A stretch of DNA of 6,645 nt, from NCBI GenBank assembly GCA_964427955.1, contig CAYRWY010000332.1, forward strand, positions 1 to 6,645, written 5' to 3'. Positions 1 through 5,472 of this stretch are shown piece by piece. Within the stretch, counting starts at the first letter, position 1; the number at the start of each line of letters is the position of its first letter. Source of the stretch: JACRBK01 sp964427955 (GTDB lineage: Bacteria > Chloroflexota > Anaerolineae > Aggregatilineales > Aggregatilineaceae). The notes beneath the pieces are model-generated. The model made no database searches and had not been told where the DNA came from. It saw only the letters and a program-made list of their open reading frames with translations. Both the position numbers and the translations under genes were made by a program.

Positions 1-1
1 T

Positions 2-553
2 GTACCTTACGACGATGCGCCGTTCGACGATCATTACCGGGACCAGTTCAGCGATACGCTGGTGTTTTGGGATGTGGCGACCGGCGCGCGGCTGGCGGAA
101 TTCCCCAACCCTTATTGGCACGACTCCGAAGGGCGCATCGATTGGAGTTCTGACGGCAGCCACGTCTTGATCCAGACCAGCGAGGGCTATTTTCTATGGC
201 ACCGGGCCAGCGGTGAGACGGTCATGCTGCAATACATGATCACCCCGCCGGGTCAAGAAATCTGGCGTGACGCCATCAACACTCGTGTGCAGACCTACTG
301 GGATTTTTCGCGCGGGCAGATTTTGATCTCCGGCTGGAACGCCGTCCACACTTTCGATCTTCAGACGGGCATGGAACGCTACCGTTTCGGCTCGTGCAGC
401 AGTTATACGGGCTGCGAATTCAAGCTGATCGAGGATAACACGGTGCTGCTCGTGACCGACAGCGGCAATTTCGTAGGCCGCTGGAACCTGGATACGCTGG
501 AATGCTCACCCGGGCCGCGCCCGTGGGGATTTTTCACCTGTTCGGCGGAATGA
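2..553 (+). CDS. WD40-like beta-propeller protein, C-terminal part (5' end outside window)
   Basis: The frame is open from the left edge and ends at TGA 551-553, giving 183 visible residues; the true start lies upstream. Four blade-like units can be read. The first ends in VFWDVATGARLAEF, the classic WD-repeat strand 'WD...TG..l'. The second has IDWSSDGSHVLI followed by YFLWHRASGE. The third has YWDFSRGQILISG and then HTFDLQTGMERYRF. The fourth has LLVTDSGNFVGRWNLDTLE. The repeats are degenerate, as is common in bacterial WD40/PD40 proteins. The tail carries a Cys pair (ECS...FTCSAE) of unknown meaning. Propellers of this kind act as protein-interaction scaffolds or sensor domains, and N-terminal partner domains (kinase, protease, signal peptide) cannot be seen here. 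The fold is fairly secure; the specific role is unknown. Confidence 0.8.
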   Translation, partial: VPYDDAPFDDHYRDQFSDTLVFWDVATGARLAEFPNPYWHDSEGRIDWSSDGSHVLIQTSEGYFLWHRASGETVMLQYMITPPGQEIWRDAINTRVQTYWDFSRGQILISGWNAVHTFDLQTGMERYRFGSCSSYTGCEFKLIEDNTVLLVTDSGNFVGRWNLDTLECSPGPRPWGFFTCSAE

Positions 554-587
554 TTCTCCTGCTAGGGCCTTATGCTAGTTTGGCCTC

Positions 588-653
588 ACCTCTCATCCCC
601 CGACCCCTTCTCCCCTCTCTAACTCGGTTGGAGAGGGGGCCGGGGGGGGAGGT
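588..653. repeat. Imperfect inverted repeat, C-rich arm / G-rich arm
   Basis: A left arm rich in C (ACCTCTCATCCCCCGACC..., to CCCCTCTC at 619) faces a right arm rich in G (GAGAGGGGGCCGGGGGGG..., to AGGT at 653). They are separated by a short loop, TAACTCGGTTG. The outer ends are ACCT/AGGT, and the left arm carries a few extra pyrimidines relative to the right. It sits 34 nt after the propeller stop codon. Similar C-rich/G-rich hairpins with a central AACTCGGTT-type loop are, from general knowledge, dispersed between genes in some Chloroflexota and cyanobacterial genomes. Only one copy is present here, so dispersal is inferred. It could also end the upstream transcript. Confidence 0.6.
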
Positions 654-758
654 AAAGTTTAGAGGATCAGTAAGGCGTTATGTCCGGTGGGCGGCGACCC
701 CAGAGGCAGTGCTCGTTCTCATCACCGAGGCGCGAGCGAAGGCAATGAAGGCACTCCG

Positions 759-780
759 CCGGGCCGCGCGCCCGGTTTTT
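759..780 (+). terminator. Rho-independent terminator, plus strand
   Basis: A perfect 6-bp all-GC stem, CCGGGC (759-764) with GCCCGG (770-775), has a 5-nt loop CGCGC and is followed directly by TTTTT (776-780). It lies 206 nt beyond the propeller stop and 44 nt before the next promoter. It either ends read-through from the propeller gene or ends a separate short RNA from the 660-755 segment. Confidence 0.65.
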
Positions 781-823
781 GCTTCTGCCGGGCAAGGCGA
801 AAATACGCCCCGCCGCCTTTTTA

Positions 824-832
824 TGGTATAAT
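824..832 (+). promoter_or_regulatory. Extended -10 promoter (TGGTATAAT)
   Basis: There is a perfect TATAAT at 827-832 preceded by TGG, which gives the TGn extension. No clear -35 is present at the 17-bp position (TACGCC, 804-809), as is typical when the extended -10 compensates. Transcription should start near 838-840. That gives about a 100-nt leader before the chosen start of the small winged-helix gene. Confidence 0.65.
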
Positions 833-939
833 AGGAAATGTCTCTCGAAAGCTTAAATCACAACTCTTGCAGTTATCTTTCTCCTTTTGTGACTGCTGCT
901 TCCCTCAGTTCTGATCTAAGTGCCTGGAAGGCCAACATC

Positions 940-1176
940 ATGGATACCGACCGAAAAATGCTCAAGAAGCGGATTGTTACGATTGTGCGCCGGAGCGGCC
1001 TGCCTATTTCTGCGGATTACATTACCGATCAGGTCTCTGTCCCCGAGGACGTTTCCCTGAATGATCTGCTCAGCGAATTGGTGGCCGAAGGGCACCTGTT
1101 CAGGGGGTGTACCCTGCTGGTCAATGGCGAGGTGAGTTATACCTACGATCTCGCGACCAAGTCGTCCCGATCTTGA
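940..1176 (+). CDS. Small winged-helix-like protein, 78 aa
   Basis: The start ATG 940 was chosen because GGAAGG (926-931) sits 8 nt upstream, an ideal Shine-Dalgarno distance. An in-frame ATG at 838 would add 34 residues from pyrimidine-rich leader-like sequence. The protein reads as one compact winged helix. Helix 1 is about residues 7-19 (MLKKRIVTIVRRS), helix 2 about 23-30 (SADYITDQ), and helix 3 about 37-50 (SLNDLLSELVAEGH). A beta wing follows at about 52-69 (FRGCTLLVNGEVSYTYDL). Such domains bind nucleic acid or mediate protein contacts; no family name could be assigned. It has its own strong promoter and ends at a hairpin shared with the convergent NYN gene, whose C-terminus carries similar helix-helix-wing segments. 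A functional link to that gene is only inference. Confidence 0.7.
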   Translation: MDTDRKMLKKRIVTIVRRSGLPISADYITDQVSVPEDVSLNDLLSELVAEGHLFRGCTLLVNGEVSYTYDLATKSSRS

Positions 1177-1199
1177 ACAGAGGTCGCCTGCTTCTGAAA

Positions 1200-1238
1200 T
1201 AAAAAACCGCTGAAGGGAGCCTTCAGCGGACGTGTTTT
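1200..1238. terminator. Bidirectional intrinsic terminator between convergent genes
   Basis: A perfect 10-bp stem, CCGCTGAAGG (1207-1216) with CCTTCAGCGG (1220-1229), has a GAG loop. On the minus strand it is followed by an unbroken T run (complement of A 1206-1199 and beyond), an excellent terminator for the NYN gene, whose stop is 46 nt away. On the plus strand the tail is ACGTGTTTT, a weaker T tract, which could end the winged-helix transcript 30 nt after its stop. Confidence 0.85.
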
Positions 1239-1274
1239 CATCCACAGCCGGATTACCCGGCGCGCAGCAGCGTC

Positions 1275-3383
1275 TTACTCGGCCTGCGGCGGCTGGTCCT
1301 CGCGCGAGTCTCCGGCGACCATGCACACCGTATGGTGCGTGCGGAACAGGCTGTAGGTGTCGCTCTGGCCGGGCACGGCTTTCAGCACGTTCTCCGACTG
1401 CATGATCGAGATCCACAGGTCCAGGTCGGCGCGCGACATCGGCACGCGCTCTTGCAGCGCCGCGATGGTGATCGGCTGGCGGTGCTCGTACAGGTCGAGC
1501 AGCACTTCGATGAAGTGGTTGCGCTCGTCCAGGACGTAGCGCACTTGCGGCGACTCTTCGACCATCGAGATCCCCTTGGTCATGAAATCGCTCTGCGGGT
1601 TGGAATATTCCTCGATCAACACCGCGCCGCTTTCGAGCAGTTCCTCGACCGCTTGCTGGAAGGTCGTGCCCGGATCGAACGGGCGCAGCCGTCGGTGCAG
1701 GCTGCCCAGCGGGCACCACGCGAAGCCGCGGAAGCTGGTGAACTGCTCCACGCTGACGATCACGCGGCGGATCATCTGGTCCACCTCTTCGCGGCTGGTG
1801 CCGGGCAGGGTGGGCGTGCCGGTGGATTCCTCTTCGGCGGGCAGCTTGATCACCGGGACCAGGTCTTCGGGGTTGTGGCGGTGCGGGACCAGCTCGCGCA
1901 GCAGAATCCCCTCGCGCACCAGGGTATCGACCCATTCCGAGCGCCAGGTATCGGTCGTGTTCAATCCCGGCCCGGTCAGGCCGTGATCCATGCCGATCCC
2001 CTTGAGCAGGAAGCCGTAGTTGACGTATTCCCAGCCGCGCACGTGCAGGGTGTTGGCGACGCGGTGCACGATCCGGTCACGGATCAGGCGGGTCTTTTGC
2101 ACGATGGGATTGACCGGGTTGAGGGCGACCGTGCGGGCCTGCGGATCGATCAGCAGCAGCTCGCGGCTGGCGGACTGGGCGATCAGGTCTTCGGCGCGGT
2201 CGGTGTTGGTCACGGCGCGCGCTTCGACCAGCCGCCGCACCAGGGTCAGCAGATCGACCCGGTCGGCGTGGGCCAGCGCCAGCAGCAGGTCGAGCTGCAT
2301 GATCACGCTGGACCACTGCGACGGGCGGAATTCCGGTTCGGACGCTTCTTCGGTGCGGCCCGCCGCCGCCGCGTGTGCGGCCAGCATGTCGGCGTGGCGC
2401 TGGAGGTTGCAGAAATCTTCGATGTATTCGACTTGCAGCGCCGGGTTGGATTCGACCAACCGGCTGGTGCTGCCGTGCACGCCCCACACGATCACCTGCT
2501 TGTTGCGGGTGCGGACGGCGCTGAAGACCTCGTTGAAGTCGCGGTCGCCGCTGGCGATGATGAAGACGTCGGCGCTGGCCGCGCGGGCGCTGTCGTCCAA
2601 CACTTCCTTGGCGATGCGCATGTCGGCGCTGTTTTTGCCGGGCAGGCTGAAGACCGGATCGATACTGGCGCGGGCCAACCGGCTTGGCGCTTCGTCGGAC
2701 ACTTCACGCCCGGTGCGATCCACCAGAGGCGCCAGGCTGCCGCGCTGGCCCCAGGGTGCATAGGCGGCCAGGTGGACGACCTGACCGTATTTCTGCGCCT
2801 GCTTGATCATGCCCGCGATCAGGTCTTCGATCACCAGGATGTAGCCCTGCTCGCTCAGGCTGATCGAGATATTCTCGAAATCGATGTAGAGCGCGACGGT
2901 TTTGCTGGGCAGTCCGAGGATCACTTCGAGCGGCTGGAAGATCACGCCTTCCAGGTTGGGGGGCGGCTCATCGCCCCAGATGCGGACGCGCGCCCGGTCG
3001 GTCGTCTGGACGCGGTGCACCAGGGTCGAGATGTCGAGCCGCGTGGTTGCGACGATCAGCTCGTCGATGCGCTGCTCCTCGAAGGAGAAATAGTGCATCA
3101 GCAGGGCGTCGGCGATAAACTGCCGGTCCGGCACGTTGAACAGGTCATAACGCTGTTCGGCGAACACCTGCTGAACGCTGACCCCGGCGCTGCCGCTGGG
3201 CCGCCGGTAGCGATTCCAGTCGGCCACGGCGATGGCGACTAATTCTTCAGGGCTGCCCAGGCCGGCGGCCAGAGACGCGCTGGTCAACAGCGCTTTCGCC
3301 ACCTTCTGAATATCCTGGGCGACACCGCGCGCCTCCAGTCGTTGGAGGAGATCATCTACGTCTACAATCAGATACGCTGTCAT
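1275..3383 (-). CDS. Tandem NYN-domain protein with C-terminal winged-helix array, 702 aa
   Basis: A canonical NYN (PIN-like, putative metal-dependent RNase) domain spans about residues 161-325. Beta 1 is VALYIDFEN with D168 and N171, the second acidic site is SADMRIAKEVLDD with D254, and the third is IIASGDRDF with D280 and D282. This is the full expected acidic set. Residues 1-140 resemble a second, divergent copy: YLIVDVDDL (D8), FIADALLMHYF (D92) and LIVATTRLDIS (D117). Here N171 is matched by D11 and D280 by R115, so this copy is probably inactive or structural. An Ala-rich linker (about 331-350) leads to a 340-residue C-terminal part that reads as three or four helix-helix-wing units (about 356-425, 431-514, 533-617, 620-690). 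The layout recalls NYN proteins paired with nucleic-acid-binding domains (LabA- or MARF1-like), but these units do not clearly match OST-HTH/LOTUS. No signal peptide or membrane segment is seen, so it is cytoplasmic. The start ATG has only a weak upstream purine run (GTAGAGAG). A strong terminator follows the stop. The domain call is secure; substrate and role are unknown. Confidence 0.88.
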   Translation of the reverse strand: MTAYLIVDVDDLLQRLEARGVAQDIQKVAKALLTSASLAAGLGSPEELVAIAVADWNRYRRPSGSAGVSVQQVFAEQRYDLFNVPDRQFIADALLMHYFSFEEQRIDELIVATTRLDISTLVHRVQTTDRARVRIWGDEPPPNLEGVIFQPLEVILGLPSKTVALYIDFENISISLSEQGYILVIEDLIAGMIKQAQKYGQVVHLAAYAPWGQRGSLAPLVDRTGREVSDEAPSRLARASIDPVFSLPGKNSADMRIAKEVLDDSARAASADVFIIASGDRDFNEVFSAVRTRNKQVIVWGVHGSTSRLVESNPALQVEYIEDFCNLQRHADMLAAHAAAAGRTEEASEPEFRPSQWSSVIMQLDLLLALAHADRVDLLTLVRRLVEARAVTNTDRAEDLIAQSASRELLLIDPQARTVALNPVNPIVQKTRLIRDRIVHRVANTLHVRGWEYVNYGFLLKGIGMDHGLTGPGLNTTDTWRSEWVDTLVREGILLRELVPHRHNPEDLVPVIKLPAEEESTGTPTLPGTSREEVDQMIRRVIVSVEQFTSFRGFAWCPLGSLHRRLRPFDPGTTFQQAVEELLESGAVLIEEYSNPQSDFMTKGISMVEESPQVRYVLDERNHFIEVLLDLYEHRQPITIAALQERVPMSRADLDLWISIMQSENVLKAVPGQSDTYSLFRTHHTVCMVAGDSREDQPPQAE

Positions 3384-3575
3384 GGGCAGCTACTCTCTAC
3401 AACCGTAAAGTCCTCAGCACGGGTTTCTCCGGCTAAGGAGCACCAAGTTTGAGGTGTGGATCGGTTGCAGAGCTTGACGGGTGCGAACAGGCACGCTGTG
3501 ATGGATGCGTTCAAACCTGTTTCAAAAACGCTCGCACAGGAGCACTATAACCTTAAAAGGGAGTGCGCAGATCTT

Positions 3576-3587
3576 GACATAAATGTC
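3576..3587. promoter_or_regulatory. Palindrome GACAT-AA-ATGTC overlapping a TTGACA box
   Basis: The 12-bp inverted repeat overlaps a perfect TTGACA (3574-3579). The nearest -10-like sequences, TTATAA/TATAAA at 3601-3607, lie 21-22 bp away, too far for a standard promoter. An operator between the divergent genes is therefore about as likely as a -35 element. It would lie within the NYN leader if that transcript starts near 3657. Confidence 0.3.
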
Positions 3588-3663
3588 TTAGCGTGATGCC
3601 TTATAAATTTTGTTCTGCCGCGAGTCCGCCATCTCTGCACTGATCACTAACCTCTTAGCCCTC

Positions 3664-3692
3664 ATTGTAGCAGGCCCCGTCGTATAAGCCAA
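3664..3692 (-). promoter_or_regulatory. Minus-strand promoter for the NYN gene
   Basis: On the minus strand, TTGGCT (complement of 3687-3692) is followed after exactly 17 bp by TACAAT (complement of 3664-3669). The -10 is preceded by TGC, giving the TGn extension. The -10 matches consensus in 5 of 6 positions and the -35 in 4 of 6. Transcription would start near 3657, leaving a leader of about 270 nt. No better promoter was seen closer to the start codon. Confidence 0.5.
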
Positions 3693-3754
3693 GCCATTTT
3701 TAGAAAACTTTTATTAATCGCCGCTTAGGTACTTTGCACAAATGCGGATCGGGT

Positions 3755-3783
3755 TCGACTTTCGAGATCGGGCGCGCTAGAAT
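3755..3783 (+). promoter_or_regulatory. Plus-strand promoter for the AI-2E family gene
   Basis: TCGACT (3755-3760, 4 of 6) is followed after 17 bp by TAGAAT (3778-3783, 5 of 6). The start of transcription would fall near 3790, about 40 nt before ATG 3831. That is a normal leader length, and it would leave the ATG at 3792 essentially at the transcript end. Two GATCGGG direct repeats (3747-3753, 3766-3772) flank the -35. Confidence 0.45.
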
Positions 3784-3830
3784 CCAGAAAGATGCCCCTT
3801 TCATGCGCCAGGGGGCAAGGGTGGAAAAAC

Positions 3831-5099
3831 ATGTCCAATCATCTTCCTTCCGTGACCAGTCCTCCCTGGGGACCGACCGCCAAGCGCGTGGTGACGCTGG
3901 GCGTGGTCATCCTGATCTACCTCGTCGCGCGCCAGGTGAACCAGGCGGCCTGGGGCGCCATCGTGATCGCGCTGGTGCTGGCCTATCTGCTGGCGCCGAT
4001 GGTCGGGTTCTTCGAACGCCGCCTCAGTTGGATCAAAAATTACGAAGACCGGCGCACGATCAGCGTCGTGCTGACCTGGCTGCTGGTGTTCGGATTGTTC
4101 GGACTGCTGATCGGGCTGGTCGTGCCCGCCACGCTGGTCCAGACGCGCGCCTTTGCCAACGAGCTGCCCGATCTGCTGAGCAGCACCGAAGACGACCTGC
4201 AAGCCGCGCTCAGCAAGCCAATCCACATCGGCAGCACGACCATCGTGCCCTGGGACGAGCTGCAAAAGGCGTTCGTCAAAAAAGAGGGCGATACCAACAG
4301 CAGCAGCCTGTCCTCGACGCTGCAAAACTGGCTGGTTTCGCTGGCGGATTCGGCGCTGGTGGTGGTCGGCGGGGCGGTCTCGTTTCTGCTCAGTGCCTTT
4401 TTCGTGCTGGTCATGCTGTTTTACCTGATGCGGGATGGCCCGGCGTTCGCGGCCTACCTGGTAGACGCCGTGCCCGAAAGTTACCAGGGCGACGTGCGCC
4501 GGATGATGCACGAACTGGGCCTGATCTGGAATGCCTACCTGCGCGGCCAACTGCTGTTGTGCCTGGCCGTGGGCGGCGCGACCTACGTCGTGACGCTGAT
4601 CCTCGGCCTGCCGAATCCGCTGCTGCTGGCGGTGTTGGCCGGATTCCTGGAACTGATCCCTAACCTGGGGCCGACGCTGTCGATGATCCCGGCGGTGCTG
4701 TTCGCTTTCACTACGTCGAGCACCACTTTTCCCGCGCTGGACGCGGGCGTGCCGTTCGCGGCGGTGGTCGTGCTGGCCTACATCGGCATCCAGCAGACCG
4801 AGTCGATCTTCCTGGTGCCGCGCATCATGGGGCGCAGCCTGGACCTGCACCCATTCGTGGTGCTGGTTTCGATCCTGATCGCGGCCAACCTGGTCGGCGT
4901 GCTGGGCGTGATCCTCGCCGCGCCGACGGTGGCGACGCTGCGGCTGTTCGGGCGCTATCTGCGCGGCAAGCTGCTGGACGAAGAAGTCTTCCCGGTGGTG
5001 ACGGTCTACGCGACGCACCAGCACAGTTTTGCCTACCGGGTGATGCACTACTTTCTCCGCAAGCGTTTCCCGGTGCAGTACGATGCGCCGAAGCAGTGA
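3831..5099 (+). CDS. AI-2E family transporter (PerM/YhhT-like membrane protein), 422 aa
   Basis: A polytopic inner-membrane protein of the AI-2E/UPF0118 family. Members have been linked to export of autoinducer-2, to ion/proton antiport and to permease roles, so the substrate cannot be named. Hydrophobic segments fall at about 20-34, 41-60, 78-101, 172-200, 239-260, 262-296, 306-320 and 341-368. A soluble loop (about 102-170) contains a Ser-rich stretch near 156-162. Family landmarks are FYLMRDG (197-203), YLRGQL (236-241), ELIPNLGP (274-281), LVPRIMGRSLDLHP (328-341) and GVLGVILAAP (356-365). The length is slightly above the usual 340-400. ATG 3831 was preferred over ATG 3792 because AGGGTGG (3818-3824) lies 6 nt upstream and the first hydrophobic segment then starts near residue 20. 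The frame ends in tandem stops TGA-TAG (5097-5102). The gene is divergent from the NYN gene and leads a possible three-gene plus-strand run. Confidence 0.9.
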   Translation: MSNHLPSVTSPPWGPTAKRVVTLGVVILIYLVARQVNQAAWGAIVIALVLAYLLAPMVGFFERRLSWIKNYEDRRTISVVLTWLLVFGLFGLLIGLVVPATLVQTRAFANELPDLLSSTEDDLQAALSKPIHIGSTTIVPWDELQKAFVKKEGDTNSSSLSSTLQNWLVSLADSALVVVGGAVSFLLSAFFVLVMLFYLMRDGPAFAAYLVDAVPESYQGDVRRMMHELGLIWNAYLRGQLLLCLAVGGATYVVTLILGLPNPLLLAVLAGFLELIPNLGPTLSMIPAVLFAFTTSSTTFPALDAGVPFAAVVVLAYIGIQQTESIFLVPRIMGRSLDLHPFVVLVSILIAANLVGVLGVILAAPTVATLRLFGRYLRGKLLDEEVFPVVTVYATHQHSFAYRVMHYFLRKRFPVQYDAPKQ

Positions 5100-5106
5100 T
5101 AGGCCC

Positions 5107-5134
5107 TGGACAAATTCGATTCTCGTGCGAAAAT
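5107..5134 (+). promoter_or_regulatory. Weak internal promoter candidate upstream of the acidic-protein gene
   Basis: TGGACA (5107-5112, 5 of 6 to the -35 consensus) is followed after 16 bp by GAAAAT (5129-5134, 4 of 6), which is preceded by TGC. Transcription would start near 5141. The missing first T of the -10 makes it doubtful. Co-transcription from the AI-2E gene remains possible, as no convincing terminator lies between 5100 and 5175. Confidence 0.3.
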
Positions 5135-5149
5135 GGGGGCCATAACACG

Positions 5150-5171
5150 TTGAAGTTCAAGGAGCACCTTG
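5150..5171 (+). promoter_or_regulatory. Shine-Dalgarno inside a small hairpin, with an alternative overlapping hairpin
   Basis: The ribosome binding site AAGGAG (5159-5164) lies 11 nt before ATG 5176. It overlaps a perfect inverted repeat, CAAGG-AGCA-CCTTG (5158-5171). An adjoining inverted repeat, TTGAA-G-TTCAA (5150-5160), shares bases with it, so the two helices exclude each other. Each is only 5 bp, so a regulatory role is speculative. Confidence 0.3.
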
Positions 5172-5175
5172 CAGT

Positions 5176-5472
5176 ATGACGAACAATGGCGATATGCCCG
5201 ATATCTCAGTCGATACGCTCGCTGAAACCGAAAATTACGTGGTCTGGAGTTCGGTAGAACCGGACGGCGAGACCACCTATCACCTCGACTTAGGCCCGGT
5301 CACGGTGCACCTGTTCACCGAAGAGTGGGAAGAATTCACCGAAATGATCCGCGCCGCCGCTGAAGAAGAAGAATCCGAAGAAGACGCCTCCATCGAGCTG
5401 GACTGGGGCGTGCTGTTCTTCGACCGCGACGAGTGGAAAGAATTCCTGAGCCTGCTCGAGCAGGTCAAGTAG
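5176..5472 (+). CDS. Small acidic protein with internal duplication, 98 aa
   Basis: Not a family I can name. The start ATG 5176 is supported by AAGGAG at 5159-5164 (spacing 11, slightly long). The protein is strongly acidic, with a run EEEESEED at 63-70, and soluble; no membrane segment or cysteine is present. Two similar units can be seen. Unit A, about 35-58, has YHLDLGPVTVHLFTEEWEEF. Unit B, about 73-96, has IELDWGVLFFDRDEWKEF. Each reads as strand, turn, strand and helix, with matched Trp (W51, W87) and Phe (F54, F90), and the Glu-rich stretch joins them. This suggests duplication of a small beta-beta-alpha module, perhaps forming a pseudo-dimer. It follows the AI-2E gene by 76 bp and its end probably overlaps the methyltransferase start, so the two may be translationally coupled. 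No function is proposed. Confidence 0.85.
   Translation: MTNNGDMPDISVDTLAETENYVVWSSVEPDGETTYHLDLGPVTVHLFTEEWEEFTEMIRAAAEEEESEEDASIELDWGVLFFDRDEWKEFLSLLEQVK

Larger units (their letters stand above)
554..939. other. Intergenic region between propeller gene and small winged-helix gene
   Basis: This 386-bp stretch has no credible gene. In order it holds a short AT-mixed spacer with two GCTAG..GGCC units (561-585), a 66-bp inverted repeat (588-653), a GC-rich segment that can fold (about 690-755), an intrinsic terminator (759-780), an extended -10 promoter (824-832) and a pyrimidine-rich, lower-GC leader (839-939). Reading frames crossing it have low-complexity Arg/Ala-rich translations and no ribosome binding sites, so they were judged spurious. 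Confidence 0.7.
3384..3830. other. Divergent intergenic region between NYN gene and AI-2E gene
   Basis: This 447-bp region is lower in GC than its neighbours and holds no credible gene. It contains the minus-strand promoter (3664-3692) with a leader of roughly 270 nt for the NYN gene. That leader includes a possible hairpin, GTGCGA/TCGCAC at 3481-3486 and 3532-3537. The region also holds a GACAT-AA-ATGTC palindrome inside a TTGACA context (3574-3587), an AT-rich stretch (3693-3720), a GATCGGG direct repeat (3747 and 3766) and a plus-strand promoter (3755-3783). No tRNA or transposon end was recognised. Confidence 0.6.

Noticed and set aside
502..831. 109-codon frame starting inside the propeller gene and crossing the inverted repeat and terminator
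   Set aside because: It has no ribosome binding site, runs through non-coding elements and has an unstructured Arg/Pro-rich translation.
1332..3242. 636-codon open frame on the plus strand opposite the NYN gene
   Set aside because: Its His/Asp/Gln/Val-rich, low-structure translation is typical of the antisense of a GC-rich gene, while the minus-strand frame shows clear NYN motifs.
3435..3475. AAGGAGCACC, identical to the ribosome binding site context at 5159, as the start of a small gene
   Set aside because: The nearest downstream start codon (GTG 3454) opens a frame of only seven codons.
3574..3607. TTGACA with TATAAA read as a standard promoter
   Set aside because: The spacing is 21-22 bp, outside the usual 16-18, so it was listed only as a possible operator or -35-like site.
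3741..3790. Possible tRNA fragment (GGTTCGACT-like T-loop)
   Set aside because: No acceptor stem, anticodon arm or D arm can be assembled around it.
3734..4663. 309-codon plus-strand frame overlapping the AI-2E gene
   Set aside because: It is an out-of-frame Arg/Ala/Gly-rich translation of the same DNA with no recognisable domain.
3801..5048. 415-codon minus-strand frame opposite the AI-2E gene
   Set aside because: The translation is a His/Gln/Arg-rich antisense artefact; the plus strand encodes conserved AI-2E motifs.
5102..5141. GGCCC...GGGCC pairing as a terminator after the AI-2E gene
   Set aside because: The stem is only 5 bp with a 30-nt loop and no T run, so it is not a convincing terminator.
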